NCBI RefSeq assembly: GCF_000150275.1
Contig: NW_002060976.1
Coordinates: 7,281-71,280, forward strand
Length of the DNA: 64,000 bases
Reading direction: 5' to 3'
DNA from: Trichoplax adhaerens
Taxonomy: Eukaryota > Placozoa > Uniplacotomia > Trichoplacea > Trichoplacidae
In this document: in pieces, positions 25,865-38,890 of the stretch
How positions within the stretch are numbered: the stretch's first letter is position 1
Layout of the letters: every line of letters begins with the position of its first letter
Notes under the pieces: generated by a model
The model's input: the letters and a program-made list of their open reading frames with translations, nothing else
What the model was told of the DNA's origin: nothing
Database searches by the model: none
Translations under genes and position numbers: made by a program

Positions 25865-26035
25865 AGTTACTTAACTTGAAAGGTATTCACTTTTCATGAT
25901 TCCATTCTCGTTCACTAAAGAATTTGGGTTTTCTATGCCATGATAACATCTATGAAATTCAACGACTGGACTAAGAATTCGGCATTGATATGCTATATGG
26001 CTGATGATGATAATCAACTATGTTTCCTATTCAGG
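25865..26035 (-). pseudogene. Decayed fragment of the C-terminal exon module of the NB-ARC cluster
   Basis: On the minus strand this stretch resembles exon 2426-2247 of copy A and 15194-15012 of copy B: the blocks around caacatctatgaaattc, tgccatgataac and ccattctcgttcactaaag align in the same order. The frame is broken. It may be the remaining 3' end of copy C, whose 5' parts lie at 30.0-31.93 kb. Confidence 0.5.
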
Positions 26036-27382
26036 CAATTTGGATGCAATAAAAGTGTTATAATATTGTACTTTATCTAGTTCCAAATTAATCTCATCCA
26101 CGCCAGGTCTGTGTAGCTTAATGGCTTTATCGCAAATGTTTCGGAGTAGCAGAAATGGTATAATTATTGAATTACATTAATAAGCTGATACGAAGTAAAA
26201 TTTTAATGAAAGAAAGAAAGAAGGGTAAATCGTACAGTATTTGGTTAACAAAGAAAATCAATCGTTTTTCATTCTTTTTCTAGTTGTTTGGATATAGTAA
26301 AAGCATCTCGCTATTTCATCTAATTCGAATTAACTTAGGCCAAAAAGTTCGGATAGATTTCAAAGGCTATTGTAGTAATGCTTGGAAATAACTAAGGCCG
26401 TATGCATACTAGTAATGATCGACAAGAATCTAATGTCAGCGCATCTTGAAACTATTACAGTAGGTCTTCAATATAACAATTTTAAAATTGAATTATCAAT
26501 GTAGCTAAGTTAGCTCCATTACAGAATAGATTAGCCAATGCAAGAAAATCTGCTATTAATGAATCGATTATATGTCTAATGTCACAAACAAAGTTATCAG
26601 AAAAGACGCATATCACATTTGAATAATGAAAATCAGAATGTGTTATTCCTACTATTTATCTGGATTCAATTTGTTTTATTAGCAGTAGCCATCAGGCAGG
26701 TCTTCATCATTTGGACTATATTTTGCTATCAATTCAGATAACTGTAGGTTCCAAGGAATATCACATATTTTAAAGTAATGAATGGGTAGATTCGCTTATA
26801 ATTATATTGTTTTAGTATCATAAATATACAAATGGGAAAGATCGTTATTATATACGAGGAAAAGCTTGTTTGATCATAAGTTATCATTTTTGAAGTAGAG
26901 GGGCTTAAAATCCAATTTTACGATATTTTCTTTGTATTTTTTCAAGAATATTCGACCAAAATGGTTTAGTATCTATATAAATAATTATTTTATCGTTCTT
27001 AATTACTGGTAACACAGCATGAAATAATTCGATTAAAAGGATTGTATCAAGTTCTTATCATAACTCTTACAGCATAATGATCTCCGTTTTCTTATAGAAT
27101 GATCTTACCTCAATGGGACTCATAAGGATACTGTAATTAATTCAGTTCAAAGTGCTAATAATTATTTAAAAAATCATATGATTGTCAATTATTAAAAAAT
27201 TGTTATCGTACTTTGCTATTAAAATAAATTGATCGTTTCAAGGAACGTGTTGAGCCCTATACGTGTACATTATTACGATTTATCATGTCACTGTGAGTAA
27301 TATTTGCTTCTTTCCGTCCCAAACTTCAGTAAACGCATCTTTTTCTATCCCTTTATGCAGCGATGATTATTTATAATCGATA

Positions 27383-27640
27383 TCAACAAAACCGATAAAA
27401 ATTATCATCACTCCTTGACTGCAATAATTGTAGAAATTCGGAGATGCGTTCTTTATAATCATCACAGTCACATTTCAGTTCGTAAACTTCTTCATGCGAC
27501 ATTATCAGTATACCTCGTAGATCATATAAATTAGTTAATATCGGAAGTTTATAACTTATAAGCGAATAGCTTTTCTTAATAAGTAAGTTATAATCGTGTA
27601 TCGAAACTAACGATCTAAGTTTCAACTAGAAGTGACTTGG
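27383..27640 (-). pseudogene. Orphan CARD-like exon, possibly degenerate
   Basis: The minus-strand frame reads YDLRGILIMSHEEVYELKCD, then CDDYKERISEFLQLLQSRSD and DNFYRFC. This spacing (hydrophobic helix, GIL turn, EEVYEL helix, then a LLQLL-like helix and a D.FY.F helix) fits helices 2-5 of a caspase-recruitment domain as in Apaf-1. A final helix-like piece (SSLHKGIEKDAFTEVW) follows at about 27310-27365 in another frame, so either a small intron or a frameshift separates them. CARD domains recruit partners by homotypic binding; copies A and B of this cluster lack one. Farther along the minus strand, 26905-26995 reads IIIYIDTKPFW, weakly like a Walker B strand. Recognition of the fold is by eye only. 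Confidence 0.42.
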
Positions 27641-30036
27641 AATAGGAGAACAACAAATAGATGTGTCATAGGACTACCTTTACCCCTACGTTTAGTTTAT
27701 TATTCACCTTGGAAAGGTCCAGCAAGTTTCATGTACTTTTAAAGAGTTGCTTACATTATATAGTATGTCCTAATTGAGTCATTATTGTTTTATTATTTGT
27801 TATGAATTTTCGTATGCGCTATAATTTTAATTATACTCGTTTACGTACAGTATATAGTAATATAGTGAGCGAACAAAATATAAAGAGTAGACAGTTTTAT
27901 TAAGACAGTCAACTTGCAGTTGCATCTGTATTCTTTAGCATGAACATGTTAAGTTAAGGTGTAAAAGAGGCACAATAATAGCTAAGCACAAATACGACGT
28001 GCTTTAACTTTTATATTCTTCAATGTTGTTATTATTATTATTCGTGGGTATTTTTATACTGCTGTTTGCATATAAATGCAGTATTGTATAATAGTAGTGA
28101 AATAGAAAAAAGTTACTTAAAATACTCGAACATAGCTGGTGATACTTCGTGTACTTCACTTAACTATGCAATCAGTAAATTCTCTGTTATGTGTGAGTAT
28201 AATACTCCACTTTGTGCTTGGTAACATGTAATTTTAAGTAAAAAAGAAACACTGTGTCACTGCGTGTACAATGTACAGTAATGACATTTCGAAAGTGTTA
28301 CGATTACTGCAGTGTTTACAGTATGACATAGAATAACTAAGTTTGGACCATAGGAATGAACCTCTATGGCAAAGACTTTCAAGTGTTAGGAAGGCTTAAT
28401 ATAGATTCCGGAGACATACAACGGATAATCCGCCGTCGAAGGCACAAAATCGGGGAGCTTTTTTAGGGTGATAGGGTTGAGGATTTTGTCATGGATTACC
28501 TGACTGTACCGGACCATAGAGCTTTTTTCTTATGCTTCCGTAATAGCCTCTGTTACGAACTGAGATTTTCGTTAGTTTATATTGATACAGTTTCTATGTT
28601 ATAAGCTCACTACAACTTTAACTTATTATGTTTGACTATAGTAACACAATCACTTAGGCATAAAATTTGCAGTATGTAAGTTCATAGAAGGGGTTATAGA
28701 TAAAATAGTTGCCTGAATACGTTTCTGATATGTTATCATTTGTTATGAATTAATTATCGGCTATTATCTTATTATAAGAATGTTATCGTATTCGTTGGTA
28801 TTGCAAGATGTCGTTAGTAAACCGTTAGCTTTGTTCGACTGTATCGCGGTATAGCAAGGACAATAAAGTTTAGTTCAATACTCTAGCTCTACTGGGCTCG
28901 TCTGGAGATTTCTAGCAAATCTTTCTTGTTACAAAGTAGAAGAGTTTCGTAAACGTAGCAGCCTAACTTCTACGCTAGATTTGTGGCTTAAAGATTTTAC
29001 GGTCTTAGACCGACATAGATTCTGTAGCAACGTTAAAGCACCTAATCTTCAGGCATACTAACACATTAGGGCAGAGCTTATAAGCTGTTAGTTCCGGCTC
29101 TCAATACTTGGTATATTGTACGAGTAAATAACGCATTTCACCATCAGTCAAGGCCCACTAACATACTTTATTCTATGCAAACTATTACAGCTTCAATCTA
29201 GTGTGTTAGACCTAGTTGCAAACTCTTTTTGACGCTGTAATAATGGTGAACCCTAGTCGTTATTGTCGGGGAATTACGATGTCAAAACAATTGAATTTTA
29301 TTATAAATTGATTATAATCATATGCTTTATTACATTATGAAAGTGAATTTAACATAGTTTAGAGGCATTTACGCATGTTACTAACCCTAATTCTAGCCTC
29401 AACACTAATTCCGTATAAATTTTTATGCTGTACACCCTTATAACTCTTTTATACTAATTCCTGATAAATAATGCTAATAGCTTCGTAATTCGTTCAAAAT
29501 AAGAAAATAAATATTATGTATAGTATTAAAGATACTATCATACTGAATAATAATTTTACCTCAAATAAGTAAATATCGTCAATATTCTTAGTCAACCTGG
29601 CTGCAAGGAGAATATCATTAACGCAAGCCAAATCTATACTTAGTATCTCAGTGGTGCTTCATGGTCGATTGGTTAGTGAAAATTTATATTTACATTTATA
29701 TATTTTAGCATTCTGTACTTCTACAAAATCTTGGATATTATGCTTCTGGATATTAAGTCCTTGGTTCGCTAAAATAAGTTATAAAGAGCAAGACTTTAAC
29801 ACTATCAGTCCAATTGCAATCTATCCTAGTAACTTACCTTATAAACTGTAATCATGACTAGTCTATGACTATCGCTTACTGTTCTTTGACTACTAAGAAT
29901 TCTTTACATCTATTCAATCGTATAGTAAAATTTGATATAGACTAAGAAACTGTAATACTAATAATACCCATCCCTTCAGTATCGATGGGTATTCAGTCAA
30001 TGATTGGTACGGCATGTAGTTAGTAATGTAAATCAG
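27641..30036. other. Spacer, no gene seen
   Basis: AT-rich sequence with many stops in all frames. It includes a 10-bp perfect inverted repeat (29963-29972 and 29984-29993). I could not recognise coding exons, although missing exons of copy C would be expected here and may be too decayed to see. Confidence 0.4.
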
Positions 30037-31931
30037 ATGTTTGCAAAAGTATCCGTCATCCTCACTTTGATAAACAGCGACGGTAATTGCAATACGTTTT
30101 ATAGATGAGGTCGTGATTTAGCTCTTTATGATACTTTCACTAGAGAACTGAGTGCTTTTGGTAGATAGTTGTAAACAATATTTATTCAAATAAATCTTTT
30201 AGAATGTATAGAAGACTATCTATTTCCCGATAAAGAGCACTTACTTATACTTTCTATAAATTATGCTGCGATGTCAGAATTTTAAGAACAGCGTCAATCG
30301 GGTTTATAATTTGTGATTAAGGGGTCGATGAGTAGCGGTAGCGAGCTTCGTTACCATTTCAAGAATTATTACGCCAAGGTTGTAGTAGAAAATGGATACT
30401 TTATTGCCGATTATAAGTTGCGTACTGTGTGGTAGTTACTGCTGAATAGCGTGTAAGCTATCGCGAAATAACGTGAGAAATACCGTGCTATCTTGGCTGC
30501 TAAAGTAGCTAACTATCTGAGGATGTAGCTATTAGTTTTTATCGCCTTAGCGAGAACACATACAGAGAACAAGATTGCAGAATTAGATATAACATATACC
30601 ATAACAGTCTCTACAATAGCAAAGGACTGCAAGAATGCAGCAAAGACTCGAGCTGCCTCGAGTATTTAAACGTGACAGTTACGTTTGTGCATATGGGGAA
30701 AGATTGATAAAGTTATCTACATTGCGAACAACTTAGAATGGCTATGAGGATATGCTACAAGTACAATAAAATCTTAACCCTATAATAAATCGTTTCTTCT
30801 AATTCCTTTCTGTCGGTCACTCTGTTAGCTGCCGTAAACAATTTTAATTTCATTATAGGCCTAATCTAGTCTTTTAATTTATTAGCTAATTTTGGGAGAA
30901 TCTTTCGGTCTATCTTGAACGGAATCCGTTCTGTTATCGTAGAGACTTGACTCCAATATTTGAAAGGAATAGCAGCGCAAGGATTAGAAATCTTTTATCT
31001 CGTATAATCGACTTTGGCGTGCATAATTTTTGTAATTTTTTAGGATATCGAAATCTAATGTGTTCAATTCGTACTCTTCTGAATTTAATTTAAAATTATT
31101 GGATGCTTTGCAGCGATAACAAGGATCAGCTAGCAATGATGAATTCCGATAGCCCCAGATTCTTTCCTAAGCTGTAGAAGTTTCTTTTCGATTGAATACT
31201 CTACCTTCACCTATTAAGTTGTTATTGGTGATAGGTAAATGACTTAACAATGTAGTATAACTAATTTCATCTATTATTCCACGATATTCGATCAGTAATA
31301 GTTTAGAAGACTTCTTTGACGCTCCCTCGAATACCCTATCGATAAATTTTCTGCCTAAGTCTTCGATATCGATAAGGGAAGTTCCTTGGCCTTTACAGAT
31401 TCAAATGTTGATGATATGTGATTTAGAACTCTATTAACAACGGTATTGGCCAAATTTTACAAATTACTCACTGAATTGGTCTGTCCAAGCTTAATAATCT
31501 GACATTCCAACATTCTGCACGTATCGTATACGATTAAAGACATTATTGGAAGAATTACGTCATGACATGGTAGTAAAGTATTAGTAATTTCGCTGCTTTG
31601 TCCATTGCAGATTGACTTTTGACCTTGTAGGCGGCAGAAGATAACAGGCTTATCGAATATCCACCGATGATGCAATTTCTGGTCCAACGAAAGAGACAGT
31701 CGGTTTGAGAAAGTCAGAAATAGTCATCTGGAAATGCAGCACAGACTTTTCTGCAGCTGCGTCTTCATCATGTTTGGAAATTACGGTATACGCGTGTAAT
31801 GTCTATTTTTCAATAAATCTTCTCACACGCATAGTCATAAAGTCTTTAAGAGTTTGCCTATGGATAGTATTAAAATTTTCGAAAGCTGGAACTGATTTTG
31901 AGTTATGGCCATAATCTTGTTGTTCTGACAT
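30037..31931 (-). pseudogene. Apaf-1-like NB-ARC gene, decayed copy C
   Basis: A start codon at 31931 opens a frame like the first exon of copies A and B but hits TAG at 31805-31803. Downstream, in shifting frames, come pieces that match the unrecognised N-terminal domain: FLKPTVSFVGPEIASSVDI (compare LVKPIVSLLGSEIALPVNI in copy B), a VYDTCRML block (compare CDVCRMF), and IWGYRNSSLLADPC then SEEYELNTLDF (compare IWGNRKSSLLAEPC and SEEYSLETL). At 30180-30037 there is a decayed copy of the Apaf-1-type helical exon. The Walker A, Walker B and winged-helix exons, which take more than 2 kb in copies A and B, are absent between these pieces. The order and strand match A and B, so this is a third tandem duplicate that has lost its ATPase core. 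Confidence 0.75.
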
Positions 31932-32149
31932 AATTACTGTTTCTCTAAATATTTTCCTACAAAAACAGTATCTTGCGTTACAGGAGGTATTATAACAAGA
32001 GTGGTAGGATTGCTCTCAGATTTCACTAAGAAGAATGCACGCTATTAGAAATTGATGCGGAAGAAAATTGGGTAGTGAAAGACTACAGTATTTCTGAAAT
32101 CTATACAGCACACGGCATAAAGTTACTGAACCTCTGACAGGTCTATCAA

Positions 32150-32222
32150 ATGATAATACTATCTGTTAAATGAGCACATTATCGTAAACCGTCAGCAAAG
32201 CGACGGGAGTTTGCACTAGTAT
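32150..32222 (+). repeat. Dispersed short repeat, copy 3 (next to copy C pseudogene)
   Basis: This shares about 70 bases with 24589-24671, including the same tail gcgacgggagtttgcactag. It lies 220 bases upstream of the start of pseudogene copy C, outside any TPR sequence, so it is not part of the TPR gene itself. Confidence 0.65.
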
Positions 32223-33090
32223 TCTTTATAACGTAAGAAAAGGTATTATTACAAGAATGGTCACTGTAAGTTGTTTAGGTGTTCTTTATTACAGTAAATT
32301 TTTTTACCATAAGCAGTCTAGGTGCTCACCATTACAGTGTATTTTTAAACTTAAAAATCTTGTTTACGAAGTTTAGACTTTGATTTGGCCTGCTGTGATA
32401 CCAAAAGAATCAACCTGCTGTGCATCGAAGGCACCTGATTGGCAATAAGAAAAATAATTACAAGATTCGCGATCGGCTGCTATGCTACATAAGACGACGT
32501 CAATACTAAGTATAATAAACTAAATTAATTCTATCTTTTCCTTCATTTAGATCTGTCAGTATCATTGTACTTATACGCTTGTTCGTTTCTTTACACAGCA
32601 ACGATTGATTTTTCCTTATCACAGGTTTATTCATTAATATTAGTATTTCATCGATCTCGGATACGAAAATACCGTAAATTGTATTTTTGTTGCAATAGTC
32701 ATATTGTAGATCTTATGATAAAGGATTTATTGAACATCTTAGTCTACTGATAGAAAATTTCTCTAGAGCGAACATCTCGTTGAGAAACCAAAGCTTTTTG
32801 AGGAAATGATAATGCCTTACGGAAGTATGAAACCCAACATAGTCCATAGAAGTAGGAAATAGTACAGAACATCCAGCAATGATTGAGGCTCAGACAGATG
32901 GCAACATTTATTTGGAGTATTGTGAATTCAGTATTTATACAGTACGCGAGTATTACGAGAGAGAGATTTGCCTGTATTCACTTTAAGCATTTTATACAAT
33001 AACATTTACATCATTGATAAATAATTCAATATTCTGATTATAATTTGCAAACAGGAATGGTAAATAACATGGTAAATCTATCGTGCGTGA
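32223..33090. other. Spacer, no gene seen
   Basis: AT-rich sequence between the dispersed repeat and the copy D fragments. No coding or RNA feature could be supported. Confidence 0.4.
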
Positions 33091-33800
33091 GTGCCTTAAC
33101 TTGGTAGGCATCCTCTTTTCATAATTCCATTCTCGTTCACTGATGCATTTATGGTTGTTCGATACCATGAAAACATCTGTGAGCTTTTAGAAATGCATTC
33201 TTATCCTTTAGTTTCGACTGCTCAACTAATAATTTATTACATGATTTCGCCGTTATCTTCTATTAACCACGTCTGCTATAATATCATGATTTAGAATTGT
33301 AATTAATAATATATACTGCATGCTTTCTTAACACTTCATGTGGTTTACTGCATTATATTTTACCGCACTGGAGCGTATAGTACTGTCATATATGATATTG
33401 CATCGAATTTAGTATATAAATTCATCGTTCATATGAATAGCTGCAACTGTAGATTATTATTAATTGAGCATGTTACTGAGACATTCTCATGTGCTCCTAC
33501 ATATGATTCAAGAACCACAGAAAAATAGAAGAAAATAAGTTTGTAAGACAGAAAATTGAATACGTTACTTAACGGGTTGAAAGGAGCCGTAGAAACATAT
33601 AGTAAGTGCAAACGATCGTAACCATATTACCGCAGAGTTTCTTTTGTCCATTGATGAAGTGACAATAAGGCAGCCTTGATATGGTGGAAACTTTAAGCTT
33701 TGGATTTCTAGACCTGAAGTCAATCCAATCGCCATTTGTCGGAAAGTTTAGTTTTCGATGATCTTTAGCGTTCTTATCTCCCAAATCCTTTTCACCTTTC
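33091..33800 (-). pseudogene. Fragments of a fourth NB-ARC cluster copy (copy D)
   Basis: Two minus-strand fragments keep the exon order of copy A. 33275-33095 matches exon 2426-2247 (WLIEDNGEIM-like start, then a block around cattctcgttcactgatg). 33790-33640 matches exon 3069-2887 (EDRKLNF in copy A, KDHRKLNFPTNG here). The frame is open only in part of the second fragment. No ATPase or N-terminal domain was found upstream; NPRL3 begins within 1.1 kb. Confidence 0.6.
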
Positions 33801-34876
33801 CATTGGAATACTTCGTATCGAAAATATTCTATCTTATTTAAGTTTTTAACTGACCATACTTTGTAAAATGTGATATAGTTACAGATTGATAGTCATTTAG
33901 TGAGGCTTCATAAATTACAATTACTCCTAAATATTACCCCAAATTTTCGTGCTCTTTAGTCTAACACTGTTTCAACTTATAATTGTAAAAGATTTTGTAT
34001 ACCTGCTTATATCTTTTGGTTCCCTGCAATAAGCTAATTTGTATATGCAGAGAGAACTATTTATACCAATAATACGAATTTTCTCCATCTAATATTTGGA
34101 ATAGTTTTAGCTGATGGATGATAGGACGTAGGTTAGTGACAGTCTACTTGAACATGAAAAATAAACTTATGTTCATTATCAGCTTACATGCGATTCGCAG
34201 TAATAATTTATGGCTTCCTGAGAGGAATAGAAATAGAATTACTCAGGGGATAAATCAGTAGAATGAAGTAATTCGTAATAAGCGTAAAAATAGTTTTATT
34301 AATTCATTCTATACCAGATATTATACAACAAGTCTCTCACAATATACAATAAAGTATTCCTAAATATCGCTGGGTGTTGACGCCATCTCGATTATATCTG
34401 AAAGCGTCGCGATAACTACCATCGAGCATCGACTGCTTGAATTAATAACGTATGATTATAATCTAGCATAATGACTTAATAAAATATAAATAGAATTGGA
34501 TCCATCAGGCTGTACAGACATGGTACATCAGCGTACAAATCTATTAACTATCACAACGATAGCTATTCCGACTCAATACAAGGATGCGATAACCTTCTAT
34601 CTTTAATTAAGTAAATTTCAATTTTAAATAGTGCTGCATTATCGTATTCAAACTGGTAACGCTATAACTATGCATTCGTATGCCAATAATTCGATATCTA
34701 GCCTTGAAACATTTTGGTGTTACATGTCAGCAATGGTATGGGATAACCACAAAGTAGACTTTGGAAACAATTTTTCATTGCAATACCAGTCATTGGAATT
34801 TTTGTGTCATCCCACGGTTTGGAACAATTGCTCGTGATACCACGATAATTTGATTTAATCTTTACACTATTAAGAG
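33801..34876. other. Spacer downstream of NPRL3, no gene seen
   Basis: Presumed 3' UTR of NPRL3 and decayed sequence toward copy D. Short open frames at 34631-34910 overlap on both strands and match nothing recognised. Confidence 0.45.
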
Positions 34877-37800
34877 TTAGGTCGCAATTGTCACAATGTC
34901 TCTTAACCAAAACGTGATAGTAATCTCATTAAATCTATTTAGTATCTCAAAGATTTCATCGCGCGGCAAATTTTCCCAGTACATGATATCTTCGATATGG
35001 TGTCTTCCATCGAAATATTTGCATAGCCTATAAATATTTTAAGTAATGAAAATTCTAACAAACTATCCAATCGAACGTAAAGATCATGACTGATAGGTTG
35101 CGTATGCAACAATACCTGATAAAGAACTGTATTTCTTCCTTTTGCTTCGTGCCCACATATTTCATGATTGTAGCCTTGTGACTGTCAGTTAAGTATGCAA
35201 GATTTGGTAACTGCCTAGATAACCTTTCCGCATCTTCTTCACTTAATTTGTTTTCGTATAATTCGAAATTTAATTCTCTAATCTCAAGCTTACATATCAG
35301 CAATATATATCGATGTTGCTACAATATACAAGGATACATACCAATATATTAAGAATTACAATATTACCTTCTTTCCTTACTTCGCTTATGTTGCAAAATT
35401 TTGTAAGAATTACAAATTGTTAGAGCTATTAGCTAACCTGCATTATCACTCGATTCTTTAGCATCCAAATAACTATTTTTCCTAACTAAATAATAAATTA
35501 ACTTTATAACGGGATTGTTTCTATTCTAATTTCAATACATATATATAGCTCATCAAGATCGTATTACCATATCTTTACTTAAGTTAAACTTTTCAATATG
35601 CTCTTTAAGTGGGCGCAAAGCTGCAGAGAATTCGCTCATGAATACGGGCATGAATAAGCCGACAAATTGATTGGAGAATTCCTCCATTAATGGTGATGAT
35701 CTAGAAAGGGCAAACAGGAAGAATAAATCCGATTAAAACATGCAGATTACTTGGCTGCTAATTAATGCAAGTACACATATGTATCAGATTGAGTGATAGC
35801 GCAATTACATATCTATTGGAGCCTCCGGTGTTAATATATAGACATTTGTTTCGCAGATGGGATATATAATGGATGCTTTACCCCAAAATACAAGGTGACT
35901 TGCCAAATGCTTAACCTTAGAACATAGATTTTCAAGGCTATAAATTATACTACGGCTGATTTACGACAAAAACTATTTGCTAAATACCTGATTTAGTGTT
36001 AAGTCTGCATCGAAGGCCAGGGCTAGTAAACTAAATACCGAATACAAAGATTGTGATTTAACTCATCCTTCAACCTAGCAATGGCGTCCATTTCAAAATC
36101 ATAAATTAGTTCGAATAATAAATATTTCAATTACCCTCGAAAAGGCGATATGACTTGAATTAGCCGGACCAAAGCTGGGGAACAATCACCCGGCAACTGT
36201 CGTATCAGGTTATCTGGATTGGTTAGCATCATCAACGAATGATAAGGCCTAGAAAGAAATGCAGCATCAGTTGAAATAAATTTTCCGTAGTGGTACTTTT
36301 AGTACTTTATCAATATAGTACGCAAGCTTAACTTACTGTATTTTCTGGCATATTTCATCCGGATCATCAATCTAATAAAGACATTAGATTGAGGAATAAA
36401 TAACATATTTTGTAAGAATTTAAAAATCAACACTTTAGCACGCGTACTAAGTTTCATTTAGTTGAGTATCTTTGCTTCACGAGATAGAATACAGAGACAG
36501 TCACTACACTGTCACATTTTAGTTGAATTAAGAAAACTCACGCCAGAAAGGTATTCATTACCCCCACGTAGCGATGCCGATACGTTGAATGTTATATCTA
36601 TCCAGTTATTGATTTTAAATTGAATCAATTCATTCTTAGTGACACTACAACAAGTCAAGCGTAATAGCTTTAGGCAAGATTGGTCAATGAAACGGAACGT
36701 CAGACGTCAGAATAAATACTACATAAAACGATTGTTAAAAGAAAGTCTTTGCGAAATTAATAATTAACTTAGCAGATTCCGTAACCGACTATTTATACAG
36801 CCTCCTCTAATATGGAAGAGGTTAAATCTACATATGACATGAACCTACTGATCATATAACTGTTTCAGTTGATGTGCCAATAAGCTTTCATCTATGATCT
36901 TCTCATATAATACTGAATAGTTAGTCTCACCTAAGGCATCCGATGCAATTATAATTACGTAAATAGAGATCAAAATTCGATAATACTTAACTATGCAGTC
37001 AAGATAATTTTTCCATCAAGATTCTTTAATCAAAATAAGGCTACATGAAATATATGAACTCGTACGATAAGATTTAAGCAAAATTAACCGGTAATGCATT
37101 AATATGGTGCTCCTGCGTTCACTTTACTATATATTTGATGACAGTAATTTTCTTATGAAATAATTTTTTGCTTTTAAACCAACCTTCTGCATGATCACTG
37201 TATTTGTCATATATAAATGATAGGAGATCCACTTCTTTCGACAAGTAACCGCGCCTGCACAATCAACATGTGATTCCATTTTATTAGCCATAATTTTGTT
37301 ATTGTGAAGTTTTACAAGTTAATGATTGCTGTATAATATATAGCGTATGCTGATTTATTCATTCCACCTTAATTGTTCATGTTTGATTGCTGCAGCTATG
37401 CGTTGGGATAGCTTATGAAAAGCATCAATAAGTCCAGGCGGAGCACCAACCTTAAAGTGATTAACTTCAGTTAGATTGAAGCAGTAGTTTTATCAAGACT
37501 GGTTATACGACATACTCAATTAATAGAGAAGTTTTAGATAGGCAGTGAAGAACGCACATTCCAGTACATCTAGACTGAATTTATGCAAGATACCTGTAGA
37601 ACAAATGTAATATGGAGTAAATTGGTCGTTGCAGGACCTTTAAATGAAGATGCTGGACTTCCGGAAGCAGATGACGCCGTTATTGGGTTCTATTAAGAAT
37701 AATAATGTTGATCTGTTTATAGGCTGTTGTAAAAGGTTATTTGCACAATTTCTTAATGAATACTCACCTATCGACTCCACTACATAGCGCATGCAAAAAA

Positions 37801-38890
37801 TACCCTATTTAACTATAGTACTTGTGCATACAATTTACTGCAGCAATTTTAAATTAATAAAATTTTGCATCAACGATGAAATTTTACCTCAGCATCTTTC
37901 ATGATCGTTGGATAGCCAATAAATAGGATATCGTCAATGGCTAACTCGAAGTTTTTATTGCACATGGCTTCTTTAGGAGATAAAATACTTGCCAATAGCG
38001 AGTCAGAAAAACTGCAACAAGAAGCAACCGAATCAACATACTGTGTGTAGGATAATTCAATCAATCAGTGATAGTTATTCTTTAAGACAGGCTTTGCTTG
38101 GCAATTACAAACTTTGGGTAGCATCTATGATCTTTTAGTCACTACTCAAAACTAACTAGGCTCAACATACGCCAGATATGCCCTTGTTAATTGAATTTAT
38201 GCCTACCTCCATAGCGGACATTCTATATAGCTATCTGGGGTGAAGTTGTTACTTGTAAAGCTGACACTAAAAATCAACATGGAAAGAATTAAAGATTATG
38301 CATAATCGGTTTCATATTTCATTTCTATCGTAGGATAAGCCAGCCATAATGAGCGTCAACTACATGATTCAGTTAGGGTTATTGAGAAAATCATTTATTA
38401 GACGACAAAATATCAAGTCGAACAGAAGCGAAGACAAAACAAGGCATAACGATGCCCAATTGTAGCTAACCTTCTTGAGCGGAGTTCCTGCTGGTCCTCT
38501 TTGAGTGCAAATAATCGAATTGACCAAGGGCAAAGCACAAAATCATAAATATGAAATCGATCAACAATGTGTTTGTCTGTCAATGAAGTCCCTATCGTAA
38601 GGGTAAATTACTTGATTACTAGCTCATGGTTCTTAATTAACAAGAAGCCTAGCTTGAGTTTGCAGAAGCTGCTAAATGGACATCAACAAACATGTTGCTC
38701 ACCGAGGTTTGTACGGCCACTATTATAGCTACTTTGTACTATACAAGATGTACCACTTCGTATTACCTTGCTTATTGGCTTTCTTCTTGTGAAGAAAAGG
38801 AGAATAGGGATACTTGAAATACAATTTTTCACCAGTATTTCCTGCTGTTGCTAAAAGAATACAAAGAAGATCGCAATTTTTTGCAGCCAT
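34877..38890 (-). CDS. NPRL3: NPRL3-like subunit of the GATOR1 complex
   Basis: GATOR1 (NPRL2, NPRL3, DEPDC5) is the Rag GTPase-activating complex that restrains TORC1 at lysosomes when amino acids are scarce. The first exon is 38890-38767 ([20 protein letters not shown]). Next comes an exon ending 37888 ([20 protein letters not shown]), then 37450-37368 ([17 protein letters not shown]), 37254-37184, one near 36905-36850, one near 36650-36545 (INNWIDITF), one near 36250-36130 ([12 protein letters not shown]), one ending near 36000, about 35935-35809 ([20 protein letters not shown]), 35700-35568, about 35275-35116, and 35027-34877 ([13 protein letters not shown], stop TAA). The N-terminal longin-like part and the C-terminal block match the family from end to end. 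The linker between them looks shorter than in vertebrates. Exons joining residues about 42-45 and near 37.5-37.8 kb are unresolved. Head-to-head with MAGOH. Confidence 0.85.

Noticed and set aside
37630-37700. Plus-strand peptide [20 protein letters not shown] after an acceptor-like tgcag
   Set aside because: Lies inside the minus-strand NPRL3 gene with no partner exons; probably chance.
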